From NCBI RefSeq assembly GCF_000758825.1, contig NZ_JRMX01000014.1:124001-188000 (forward strand): DNA of 64,000 nucleotides, read 5' to 3'. Within the stretch, counting starts at the first letter, position 1; each line of letters starts with the position of its first letter. The DNA is from Arcanobacterium sp. S3PF19 (GTDB taxonomy: Bacteria; Actinomycetota; Actinomycetes; Actinomycetales; Actinomycetaceae). Below the pieces are notes generated by a model. It had not been told where the DNA came from. It saw nothing but the letters and a program-made list of their open reading frames with translations, and searched no databases. The position numbers and the translations under genes were made by a program. Shown piece by piece: positions 8,301 through 15,465 of this stretch.

Positions 8301-8746
8301 CAGGCGAGTCTGTATTCCCCGGTTCCCTCGGGAAGATCGATATGCAGCGCACCGGGCTGTTGGCTTATTTTGCGCGTCACTTCCTTTTCGTCCGAGCCGT
8401 AGGGAATATAGGGCACAACATGAATTTTTTTGTTTTTCGTATCGAGAAAAATCATGTCGTTGTCCGTATCTCCGGTTACGTCGCAGGAAACCGGGGGAAT
8501 ACTTCCCGCGTCGGGATAGGTGATGCGAAACGTTTTGCGGATGCTGTCCTGGTAACGTTTACCGTCTATTCCCGCCCATTTGCGGGCGTTTGAATCATCC
8601 GGTCCCGCATGCTTTTCCGGCTGTGCCGACGGGGAAGAGACATCCGCCTGCGCGAGCGGGGCAAACCCCATGGAAAACGCCGCCAGAAACGCAAAGCAGG
8701 CTGCCCCGCGCCGTCCGGAGATGGATATTTTATGATTAAAGTGCAT
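5363..8746 (-). CDS. Large secreted FG-GAP repeat surface protein with atypical sorting signal
   Basis: An 1127-residue exported protein. A signal peptide (residues 1-34) ends at AQA-DV. The body contains at least seven FG-GAP/integrin-alpha-type blades with Ca-binding loops such as GDVNGDGVDDYAVGAP, GDVNGDGVGDIIAS and GDLDGDGLADVGF, suggesting a beta-propeller. A Gly/Ser/Pro-rich spacer (about 1035-1085) leads to LERTG, a hydrophobic stretch (AAVAGIGVTALVLILGG) and RLRQKEREQ. That is a sortase-signal layout, but with LERTG in place of LPxTG or LAxTG. The protein is likely anchored to the wall or membrane and could bind glycans or host ligands. The gene is alone in its orientation and convergent with crp. 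Its ligand is unknown. Confidence 0.88.
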   Translation of the reverse strand: MHFNHKISISGRRGAACFAFLAAFSMGFAPLAQADVSSPSAQPEKHAGPDDSNARKWAGIDGKRYQDSIRKTFRITYPDAGSIPPVSCDVTGDTDNDMIFLDTKNKKIHVVPYIPYGSDEKEVTRKISQQPGALHIDLPEGTGEYRLACVKQERGKKAVLAVANGTKIYLSTSEALATGRFTPSATYTFKHEVQAVAPMTPDVGEVGMLAVTNGTLYMFSKLKKNGETVNGNLTVDKRWPLGAEEKEPVTLTPLGGVFGDEEDGYPVGVGIPGKNLVYVISTDAEDRESAANAGTVVKAQSGAFGTALVGIGDVNGDGVDDYAVGAPEANGNAGAVAIIYGSPRIVGDITVKVDSADDKPVLRGGKAAGTLIRQVNMGKIGTSLAYIQQYDPDNPGALVISRPVHEEHPGAVIVSEKVLNKNWNTKRGLDEIPQNRIAFLASEEGGAGDGGYYVGTVPASDSDNRLPGVYTADTKGKVDVWTVDMRRQNKTTPPVKPQYPQPPAPSAAEAYKPVNETDRKSWLGEFTAGLGGALARGRCDVTGDGKPDIVSGNAVRSEYKFDPYYESSTPTHGWVFNVTGQLQIIPGGTPGGKTWSTDGIISINGPRETPDPAVDATLGLTVACAGDVNGDGVGDIIASSGGMGKVWVIYGGKDLALTDLNNLTPQRGFAVNMPPNKGAAGFQVTRVGDLDGDGLADVGFVLANTALAADTPGQYGTAFVVKGNKDGHSVDLTAPEKANRDVIWQVRTPQGHTLSAFSPIGDVNGDGVTDYALADFNYFVAKKKTVPGMAWVVYGDKSLKQVDLGKAFSGYTLEMSDDASYRLGAGNSIAPAGDVNGDGVGDFVIGFDGGVVSNQNGGGIALVHGSKEAGTKVRHLDPADISKSDKNTAFLTGVSKESGFGYAVDVLPASKDNPDALAAVGAYAQGENGSAYVLRLRDIPAGVSAVDKLGKKVTVIADSGQKSRFGRSVAFVGDVLGKPTLAVGGDAVIDNATSGEQGYAHSAHILAVAVQSVTPKDDGTGEGGGTGGSGSGSGTNPSGEPSGETNPGGTSGGTAGTGTAGTSPAAGKGPAAGRGGFAAAHLGAAKPSALTKLERTGAAVAGIGVTALVLILGGIAALRLRQKEREQ
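6227..7813 (-). repeat. Four identical 24-bp copies of the Ca-loop coding motif
   Basis: The same 24 bases occur at 6227-6250, 6443-6466, 6848-6871 and 7790-7813, each encoding GDVNGDGV (the calcium loop of an FG-GAP blade). The copies are irregularly spaced (about 200 to 940 bp) and in frame. They are therefore domain repeats kept identical at DNA level, not a CRISPR or mobile element. Confidence 0.9.
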
Positions 8747-8862
8747 CTAAACTCCGATAATAGAAAAAGTTAGGATGCCCTTATTGTGGCAGTATTTCCC
8801 GGCTCCGCGCAAGATTTGGATAAAATCCAAAAACGCGGATAAAACAGAACCGGGACGCGATT

Positions 8863-9021
8863 TTACTCGCTTTTCTCGCGTTTCAGATAAGCTACGGGGT
8901 TGTTTCCCTCCGGGCCCGTGATCACAGTCACCAGCTCCCAGCCGTCTTCACCCCAATTGTCCAAAATAGCCTTCGTCGAATGAATCAAAAGCGGAACCGT
9001 GGCATATTCCCATTTAGTCAT
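8863..9021 (-). CDS. DUF4177-family microprotein
   Basis: A 52-residue protein starting MTKWEYATVPLLIHSTK and continuing with an ILDNWGEDGWELV segment, then GPEGNNPVAYLKR. This is the small actinobacterial DUF4177-like family normally found between the Crp/nth region and whiB. Its biochemical role is not known. The ATG is at 9021 and the TAA at 8865-8863. It is transcribed in the same direction as the whiB gene behind it, 137 bp apart, consistent with a shared transcript. It is short enough to be missed by length-filtered gene calling. Confidence 0.88.
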   Translation of the reverse strand: MTKWEYATVPLLIHSTKAILDNWGEDGWELVTVITGPEGNNPVAYLKREKSE

Positions 9022-9158
9022 ATTTCAAGGGTATGGCACGGAAAAGAGAAGAACAAGCGGACGGGCGCTTTCCGGTGCGTAAAACCGGAGGAAAAGCTTT
9101 GCGCAATGCGTCTCCCGCACACCGCACGGGACAGGGAGGCGCCCGTGTATGCGGAAGC

Positions 9159-9476
9159 TCACAGACGCGGCATTTTTCCCGCCCGCAAATCTTCGGCAAG
9201 CGGTTCCTTGGAAGTTTTCAGACGCTCATACCATCTTTTTTCGTTGGGATAGCGGCGCAAAATGGCACGCCGCTCTTTTTCCGTCAGGCCGCCCCAAACA
9301 CCAAACAGCGCATTGGAACTCAAAGCGTCCGCCAGACATTCAATCCGCACCGGGCACGAAAAACACACACGCCGCGCCTGCCGCTGCGCCGAACCGCGCA
9401 CGAAAAGCGAATCGGGATCCGTGCCCGCGCACGCCGCATGGGACACCCACGCCTGACTGTCGTACATCAACACCAT
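9159..9476 (-). CDS. whiB4: WhiB-family iron-sulfur regulator (WhiB4-like)
   Basis: A 105-residue WhiB-like protein. Four Cys ligands for a 4Fe-4S cluster are present: one in HAACAGTDPD and three in VCFSCPVRIECLADAL. They are followed by the family turn FGVWGGLTEKERR and a basic C-terminus. The RGSAQRQARRVC context and the divergent neighbour ponA2 fit WhiB4 (Rv3681c, next to ponA2 Rv3682), a redox-responsive DNA-binding regulator. The start at 9476 is chosen because GGGGGAGA lies 7 bases upstream; the longer frame to 9542 has no such site. The WhiB4 subtype is inferred from synteny. Confidence 0.88.
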   Translation of the reverse strand: MVLMYDSQAWVSHAACAGTDPDSLFVRGSAQRQARRVCFSCPVRIECLADALSSNALFGVWGGLTEKERRAILRRYPNEKRWYERLKTSKEPLAEDLRAGKMPRL

Positions 9477-9675
9477 CGCCGTTCTCCCCCTCAACGACCG
9501 TTGCCGACACATTTCAGTGACTGACATCACCATATAATACATGGATTTGCAGTAAAAATCACATTTGTCCTACTCTCCGGGACGCGCACCTGCGCTGTGG
9601 GTGAATTTAATGCCATTTGCGGAAAACAGACAAAAATATAGGCAACCGCACTCCATACACAGTATCCTTGTACAC

Positions 9676-12084
9676 ATGGGAAATACTTCAAACTATCGGA
9701 CCATGACGGTCAGGCAGCTGCTGTTTACAGTCGGTTCGCTGATCGGTCTGTGTTTCGGCGGAGGCCTGGTACTCGCCGCAGCCGCCGTCCCGCTGGTCGC
9801 CTCCACGGGAACGGCAAGCAACGCGCTTGTAAAAATTTTTGACGACGTGCCCACAAACATCGACTTCACGCAGCCTTCGCAGCAGTCTATTATCCGCACC
9901 TCGGAAGGAAAAGAGATTGCCCGTTTCTACGCCGAAAACAGAATCGTGGTCGCCTCGAAGGATATTTCCCGGTATATAAAGAACGCCGCCGTTTCCATCG
10001 AAGACGAGCGTTTTTACAAACACAAGGGAATAGACGTCCAGGGAATCTTGGGCGCAACCCTGAAAAACATCACCGGCGGAAACCTTGCCGGCGGATCGTC
10101 AATCACACAGCAGTATGTAAAAAACGCACTGATCGAAGAGGGGCGGATCAGCAACGACGAAGAGAAAATCAGCGCGGCAACGGAACGCAGCCTGACCAGA
10201 AAACTGAACGAGGCCCGCTACGCGATTGCCCTTGAGCGCAAACGGAGCAAAGACGAGATTCTCACCGCCTATCTGAATATCGCGCAGTTCGGCCCCTCAC
10301 AGTGGGGCGTGGAGGCGGCCTCCCGGTATTTCTATTCCGTTTCGGCAAAAGACGTCACCCTGGAGCAGGCGGCAATGCTTGCCGGCAGCACGCAGTCGCC
10401 AAACCAGTGGAATCCGATCACGAACCCCAAACAGGCAAAATCGCGGCGCGATGTCGTTCTCAGCCAGATGTACAGGCTGGGATACATCACAAAAGAACAG
10501 CGCGATAAGGCAATCGCGGTACCGATCGAAAAAATGCTGAAAGTTTCCCACTCGCTAAACGGCTGCGAATCGGCGGGCGCATCGGCATTCTTCTGCGAAA
10601 CGGTGGTCGACGATCTTCTTTCTTCCAAATCGTGGGGCAAAGACCGTAACGACCGCGTAAACAAGCTTTACCGCGGCGGTCTCGACATCACTACCACACT
10701 CAACGACAGGGCGCAGAGCGAAGCATACAATTCGCTCACCAAAAACGTGCCCGTAGACGATCCGTCCCATGTGGACGGAGCAGTTACCTCGGTGGAGCCG
10801 GGAAGCGGAAAAATCGTCGCGATGGTGCAAAACCGCAGCTACGGCAGACAAACCAAAGACAGGCCGCATTACACGCAGCTGAACCTGAGCGTCGGCAGGG
10901 ATCAGGGAGGCGGAGAAGGATTCCAGCCCGGATCAACATTTAAGATGTTTACTCTCGTGGAGTGGCTGAAACAGGGACATTCCCCGATGGACAGAGTCAA
11001 TACCACGCCCAGGCCGTTTACGAAAAAGGATTTCACCGCTTCCTGCGGAGATCAGTACAATCTTCCCCCGGGTCAGATGTGGAAACCGAAGAATTCCGAG
11101 GGCAGCGGCGGCGGACTGCGCACGGTCACCGAAACCACAAAGAACTCCTACAACGTGGGATATGTGGAAATGGCCTCGAAGCTGGATCTGTGCGAAATCG
11201 CAAAGACGGCGCGCGCCCTGGGCGCACGCGGAGGAGATCTGGCCTCGGAAAAAGACGTGCGGAATCTGCCGAATCTCGATGTCAAGCCCGGGCAGCCCAT
11301 GCCTTTTATCCCCAAACCGGCCATGGTTTTGGGTACAACAAACGTAACTCCGCTGTCTATGGCAAATGCCGCAGCCACGCTCGCGGCAAACGGAAAACAG
11401 TGCAAACCGATCAGTTTTACCCTGATAAAAGACGTAAAGGGTAAAGTTCTGGCAAAGCAGGAGCCGCAGTGCACCCAGGCATTGGATGCCGAAATCGCCA
11501 AGAAGGCAAACAACACCCTCCAGCAGGTAGTGATTTCCGGCAGCGGCGTTGCCGCCAATCTCGGCAGACCCACCGCGGGAAAGACCGGAACCACAAACAA
11601 CGCGGCAAATTCCTGGTTCGTGGGCTACACTCCGGATTTCGCCTCTGCCGTCTGGCTCGGACATATGGGTTCCACAAAACCCATGCTGCACATTCGGATT
11701 AACGGCAGGTATTTTGAGACCGTTTACGGCTCCACTTTGCCGGCACAGATTTTCGGGGCATACGGGCGGGCATATCTGCAGGGCACACAGCCCAGACCGT
11801 TTGATCTGCCTACAACCGGGCCCGCACAGAATACCGGCAAAAACGAAAGCGACGCCGAAGAGGGCGCGGGGCAGAACCCGGACGCGGGAGAGGCACAGAA
11901 CGTGATCGGCATGGATTTCCGCTCTGCCGCGAACCACCTTTACACAGCGGGATTCCGGGAAGTTTACAGGCAGTATGCGCCTTCGGACACGGTTGCGAAG
12001 AACAGGGTAATTTCCGCGGAGCCGTATAAAAACGGAATTCTGCTCACCGTTTCGAGCGGCAGCGCCGCGCCGCCGCCGCAGTAA
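9676..12084 (+). CDS. ponA2: Class A penicillin-binding protein with PASTA domain (PonA2-type)
   Basis: A bifunctional peptidoglycan synthase of about 802 residues. One N-terminal membrane segment (LLFTVGSLIGLCFGGGLVLAA) is followed by the GT51 glycosyltransferase domain (EDERFYKHKGID; GGSSITQQYVKN). The transpeptidase has the Ser of STFK, the SYN motif in KNSYN and KTGTT. A single C-terminal PASTA domain starts near NVIGMDFRSAANHLY. The open frame extends upstream to a TTG at 9565, but ATG 9676 gives the usual short cytoplasmic tail. No ribosome site precedes it, yet a TATCCT hexamer ends 7 bases before it, so the message may be leaderless. It is divergent from whiB, as in mycobacteria. Confidence 0.92.
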   Translation: MGNTSNYRTMTVRQLLFTVGSLIGLCFGGGLVLAAAAVPLVASTGTASNALVKIFDDVPTNIDFTQPSQQSIIRTSEGKEIARFYAENRIVVASKDISRYIKNAAVSIEDERFYKHKGIDVQGILGATLKNITGGNLAGGSSITQQYVKNALIEEGRISNDEEKISAATERSLTRKLNEARYAIALERKRSKDEILTAYLNIAQFGPSQWGVEAASRYFYSVSAKDVTLEQAAMLAGSTQSPNQWNPITNPKQAKSRRDVVLSQMYRLGYITKEQRDKAIAVPIEKMLKVSHSLNGCESAGASAFFCETVVDDLLSSKSWGKDRNDRVNKLYRGGLDITTTLNDRAQSEAYNSLTKNVPVDDPSHVDGAVTSVEPGSGKIVAMVQNRSYGRQTKDRPHYTQLNLSVGRDQGGGEGFQPGSTFKMFTLVEWLKQGHSPMDRVNTTPRPFTKKDFTASCGDQYNLPPGQMWKPKNSEGSGGGLRTVTETTKNSYNVGYVEMASKLDLCEIAKTARALGARGGDLASEKDVRNLPNLDVKPGQPMPFIPKPAMVLGTTNVTPLSMANAAATLAANGKQCKPISFTLIKDVKGKVLAKQEPQCTQALDAEIAKKANNTLQQVVISGSGVAANLGRPTAGKTGTTNNAANSWFVGYTPDFASAVWLGHMGSTKPMLHIRINGRYFETVYGSTLPAQIFGAYGRAYLQGTQPRPFDLPTTGPAQNTGKNESDAEEGAGQNPDAGEAQNVIGMDFRSAANHLYTAGFREVYRQYAPSDTVAKNRVISAEPYKNGILLTVSSGSAAPPPQ

Positions 12085-12109
12085 CCGAATCGGATTTTCG
12101 GAAAATACC

Positions 12110-13135
12110 ATGCGAAAAAAAGGAATTCCCGCGAAAACTTTGGGCATGCTCCTGTGCGGCGGAAGCGCGGTTTTGGGAAAAGCGTTTTTAAACACGGAAA
12201 ACTACCGCGTGCCCCGGCGCACGGTTCTTCTGGGAGAACGCACACAGCCCCACCGCCGCCCCGAGACCCTGCGGACGGTGCATATCTCAGATACACACCT
12301 TTTGCCGTGCAACACACGCAGGCTCACTTTTCTGCGCTCACTGGCGGATGTGAATCCGGATCTGGTGATAATAACCGGAGATTTAATCTCCCGGGCGCAG
12401 GCAATTAAACCGCTGCTGCACGCGCTGGAGGTTTTCCGGGGCACAGCGGGCGTATTTGTTTTCGGATCCAACGACTACCATGCGCCGACGCCGAAGAATC
12501 CGCTGCGGTATCTGGTGATGAATTCCAATGAGGGGAAAAAATCCTCCGCGCCGAAACTCCTGCCCACCGCCGAGCTGGCGGCAGGTCTGGAAGATCTGGG
12601 ATGGATTAATCTGAACAATAAACGTGCCGCGATACGGGTAAAACAATGGCATCTGGAGCTGATCGGCGTGGACGACCCGCACATCGGACGGGACAGTTTC
12701 CCCCCGGTTTCTCCACAGACTGATCCGCAGACGGAAAAAAGCCGGCTTTCGGAAGCGGAGAAACCAAACAGGATTACGCTCGGCGTCACACACGCGCCGT
12801 ACACGCGGATTTTGGAGCGGATGTACGGAGCAGGATGCGCCGTTGTGTTTGCGGGCCATACCCACGGCGGGCAGGTCTGTCTGCCGGGAAACAGGGCGCT
12901 CGTGACCAACTGCGATTTACCCGCGTCACACTGCTCGGGCCTGTTTCCCTATCCTCTGCGTTCCTCCCGCCCGCTGCACGGCGGGGGAACGGTCTGCGGT
13001 GCACAGTATCCCGGAAAGGATACGGAAACGGAGATGTTTGTGCAGGTTTCCGCGGGTCTGGGAACTTCACCCTACACACCTGTGCGCACATTCTGCCCGC
13101 CGGAAGCACCCGTCACGGATTTGGTTCGCTTTTAA
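12110..13135 (+). CDS. Metallophosphoesterase, YkuE/Rv3683-like
   Basis: A 341-residue calcineurin-like phosphoesterase. The metal motifs appear in order: HISDTHL (D-x-H), VIITGDLI (GD), GSNDYH in place of the common GNHD, GVTHAPY (H) and FAGHTHGGQ (GHxH). The N-terminus has a short hydrophobic stretch (MLLCGGSAVLGKAF) that may be a membrane anchor, as in family members acting on membrane lipids such as UDP-diacylglucosamine-like substrates. The true substrate is unknown. It starts 26 bp after ponA2 and probably shares its transcript, which is the conserved arrangement. Confidence 0.88.
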   Translation: MRKKGIPAKTLGMLLCGGSAVLGKAFLNTENYRVPRRTVLLGERTQPHRRPETLRTVHISDTHLLPCNTRRLTFLRSLADVNPDLVIITGDLISRAQAIKPLLHALEVFRGTAGVFVFGSNDYHAPTPKNPLRYLVMNSNEGKKSSAPKLLPTAELAAGLEDLGWINLNNKRAAIRVKQWHLELIGVDDPHIGRDSFPPVSPQTDPQTEKSRLSEAEKPNRITLGVTHAPYTRILERMYGAGCAVVFAGHTHGGQVCLPGNRALVTNCDLPASHCSGLFPYPLRSSRPLHGGGTVCGAQYPGKDTETEMFVQVSAGLGTSPYTPVRTFCPPEAPVTDLVRF

Positions 13136-13273
13136 TTTCTCTGCGATAATTTCTTTCGAAAACCGGGCAGAAACAAAAAATGTGAGAAACATTGACTGTT
13201 TTCATTTCGCAACCGGCCCCTTCCCGATGTAAGATATTTACGCTACTCATGAAGGAGTGCCGGCATGAGTCGG

Positions 13274-13350
<77 letters not shown>

Positions 13351-13354
13351 AGAG

Positions 13355-13384
13355 CGGCGCGGACGGTTACGTCCGCGCCGTTTT
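13355..13384 (+). terminator. Intrinsic terminator after tRNA-Pro
   Basis: A 10-bp perfect GC-rich stem, CGGCGCGGAC (13355-13364) with GTCCGCGCCG (13371-13380), has a 6-base loop and is followed by TTTT. Confidence 0.85.
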
Positions 13385-13488
13385 CGTATCGAAAAACATC
13401 CTCCGGTTCAGGCAGTTCTTTTGGGTGTATGATGGGCATGCCGAACAACGGCAGATTACACCACACAACCGACCGAGGGACGTCATCC

Positions 13489-14256
13489 ATGAAAATAGTC
13501 GTCATCTATAAATGGGCACCGGATCCGCAGTATGCCACCGTTGCCGATACCGGCGAAATTAATTGGGGCACAAAACGCGCAGTTTCCGAATATGATCCCG
13601 TGGCAATTCATTTGGGACGTCTCACGGCGGACGCAGCCGGTGCGGAACTGATCGGAATCACGGCGGGAGACTCCACGGCGGCAACGCCGAAAGCAACGCA
13701 GGCGGCTGCCGCAAGAGGTTTGGACCGTCTGACTGTTCTTGCCGACGACGCCTTAAAAGACGCCTGTGCGGATACTTACGCACGCGCACTGAGTGCCGTA
13801 ATCAAAAATTTGGGGGACGATGTTGCCCTTATTCTGGCAGGTGAGGCATCTGCGGATGTAGGCGGAAAGGCCGTCCCCGGACTGGTTGCCGGATTCCTTG
13901 AAATACCGTCCCTCGCGGGAGTGGAGAAAATCAGCGCGGGCGAAAACGGATTTACCGTTGTCCGCACTTCCGCCGGCCGGTCACAGACACTGGAACTGAC
14001 CGGACCCGCCGTGCTCAGCCTGACCACCGATGCCGTTTCCGTTCCTCTGATCGGAATGAAAGATATGATGGCCGCGCGGAAAAAACCGGTGGAAAAACTG
14101 ACATTGGCCGACGTTTCCCTTCCTCCGGCCGCAGGAAAAGCGCATGTCGTCTCTGTGGAGAGACCCGAGATAAAACCGCGCAAACAGATTATATTTGATT
14201 CGGAAAACGCCGCAGCCGAGTTGGTGGCTGCATTACGCGAAGAAGGTGTGCTGTGA
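13489..14256 (+). CDS. etfB: Electron transfer flavoprotein beta subunit
   Basis: A 255-residue FixA/EtfB protein, the AMP-binding subunit of the electron-transfer flavoprotein that accepts electrons from acyl-CoA and other dehydrogenases. The typical N-terminus MKIVVIYKWAPDP is followed by the family regions ISEYDPVAI-like (VSEYDPVAIHLGRL), LAGEASADVGGKAVPGLVAGFL and the closing segment RPEIKPRKQII. The start at 13489 has GAGGGA about 10 bases upstream and a TATGAT hexamer at 13428-13433. It overlaps etfA by 4 bp (GTGA), so the subunits are translationally coupled. Confidence 0.94.
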   Translation: MKIVVIYKWAPDPQYATVADTGEINWGTKRAVSEYDPVAIHLGRLTADAAGAELIGITAGDSTAATPKATQAAAARGLDRLTVLADDALKDACADTYARALSAVIKNLGDDVALILAGEASADVGGKAVPGLVAGFLEIPSLAGVEKISAGENGFTVVRTSAGRSQTLELTGPAVLSLTTDAVSVPLIGMKDMMAARKKPVEKLTLADVSLPPAAGKAHVVSVERPEIKPRKQIIFDSENAAAELVAALREEGVL

Positions 14257-15125
14257 CCAATACCTGGATTATTGCCGCAACGGGAGCCGGCATTGCGCAG
14301 ATCGCGGAGTCTGCCGGCGAAGACGCCAATCTGCTTGTTGTGGGCGGCGGTGATTTGGCCCGGAATCTGCGGAGCGCAAAAGTTGCCCGCCTGGTGCACG
14401 TCCCCTGCGAAACCCTGCCCGAACTGACGGCCGCCCGGACGGCGTCTTTCCTGGCCGAAGAGGGTGCGGATACCATACTGGCGGCAGACCTGCCCGCCGA
14501 ACGGGCATTGGCCACTGCGGCGGCGGCAAAAATCGGAGCCGTATGGATTTCCGGGGCGGTTGCCTGGGATGCCCAAACACGCACGGTGAAGCGTTCCGTG
14601 GCAGGTCTTTCCGTGGAAACGATTGCGACACAGGGGCCCGTTGCCTGTGTGCTGCCGGTATCCGAAGTGCCTGCGGGAGGAGAGGCGCAGACCGAGACGC
14701 TTTGTCTCTCCGCTTCCGATTCCGTGCGGGTTACGGAAGACAAACCGGTTTCCGCACAAATCGTCGACGTCAGCAAGGCGCAGCGGGTGATCGGCGTGGG
14801 CAGGGGAATTGCCAGAAAAGAAGATCTGGAGATGATTTACGCACTGGCGGACGCCATTGGGGCCAAAGTCGGGGCCACCCGTCCGGTTGCGGAAGGATAC
14901 GGATGGTTTGATTCCTATATCGGGCTTACCGGTCAGCAGCTGACGGCAGATCTGTATTTTGCCGTTGGTATTTCGGGTCAGATTCACCATATGGGCGGTG
15001 TGCGCAGGGCAAAAGTCATTGTGGCCGTAAACGAGGATCCCCAGGCGCCGATTTTCGCCGAATCGGATTACGGAATTATCGGCGATCTGTATGAAATAAT
15101 TCCCGCGGTAAAATCCGCTCTTTAA
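14253..15125 (+). CDS. etfA: Electron transfer flavoprotein alpha subunit
   Basis: A 290-residue FixB/EtfA protein. The N-terminal Rossmann-like half begins TNTWIIAATGAG. The C-terminal FAD-binding half carries VGRGIARKEDLE, ATRPVAEGYGW, the ISGQIHHMGGVRRAKVIVAVN loop and the end motif DPQAPIFAESDYGIIGDLYEI, all characteristic of the family. It starts at GTG 14253, overlapping the etfB stop. No ETF-quinone oxidoreductase or ferredoxin gene is adjacent, so the electron acceptor is encoded elsewhere. Confidence 0.94.
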   Translation: MTNTWIIAATGAGIAQIAESAGEDANLLVVGGGDLARNLRSAKVARLVHVPCETLPELTAARTASFLAEEGADTILAADLPAERALATAAAAKIGAVWISGAVAWDAQTRTVKRSVAGLSVETIATQGPVACVLPVSEVPAGGEAQTETLCLSASDSVRVTEDKPVSAQIVDVSKAQRVIGVGRGIARKEDLEMIYALADAIGAKVGATRPVAEGYGWFDSYIGLTGQQLTADLYFAVGISGQIHHMGGVRRAKVIVAVNEDPQAPIFAESDYGIIGDLYEIIPAVKSAL

Positions 15126-15465
15126 AACTTATCGCCTGCGGCGGCGGTTTTGTGAAACCGCGTTCCCGAATACAAAGGGAAGGGGCAGCCATCCACGCAT
15201 TTGGCTGCCCCTTCAGGGAATGCAGTCCGCAGACCGGAGGCACTAATTCCGACTTCGAACCGCCTTATTCACTTTGCACTCATACACGTTACAACTAAGA
15301 GAAAATAACCTAGGAGTAAATTTCTTATCCTTCGTTGTGTTTTCAGTATGGGAAAGAAACCTTAGATAACCTGGAATCTATTCTGTGAATTTCCTGAGAA
15401 TTTTGAAACTGCCCGGTAAAACGGCTTGATTCCGCCGAAAAAACAATATTTTCAAAAAATGTGAT
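15126..15465. other. 340-bp intergenic region with a hairpin, no gene seen
   Basis: It lies between the convergent etfA and ctpE-like genes. It contains a strong hairpin, GAAGGGGCAGCC at 15179-15190 with GGCTGCCCCTTC at 15203-15214 (12-bp perfect stem, 12-base loop). There is no T-tract on the + strand side. It also holds the 13-base word GGTAAAACGGCTT at 15415-15427, the core of the repeat found downstream of both tRNA-Ser genes. The rest is AT-rich and shows no convincing reading frame. Confidence 0.6.
15179..15214. terminator. Hairpin downstream of etfBA
   Basis: A 12-bp perfect stem, 54 bp after the etfA stop. The lack of a T-tract makes it a weak intrinsic terminator; it may instead act in transcript-end stabilisation. 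Confidence 0.5.

Noticed and set aside
5504-8593. 1029-codon open frame opposite the FG-GAP gene
   Set aside because: It lies entirely antisense to a protein with signal peptide, repeats and sorting signal, has no ribosome site, and its translation resembles no family. It results from codon bias in the real gene.
10933-12195. 420-codon minus-strand frame across ponA2 and the metallophosphoesterase
   Set aside because: Both covered genes have complete catalytic motifs on the plus strand; the antisense product is Arg/Cys-rich with no recognisable domain.
13192-13235. Promoter TTGACT/TAAGAT before tRNA-Pro
   Set aside because: The spacing is 32 bp, far outside the 16-19 bp range; only the -10 may be real.
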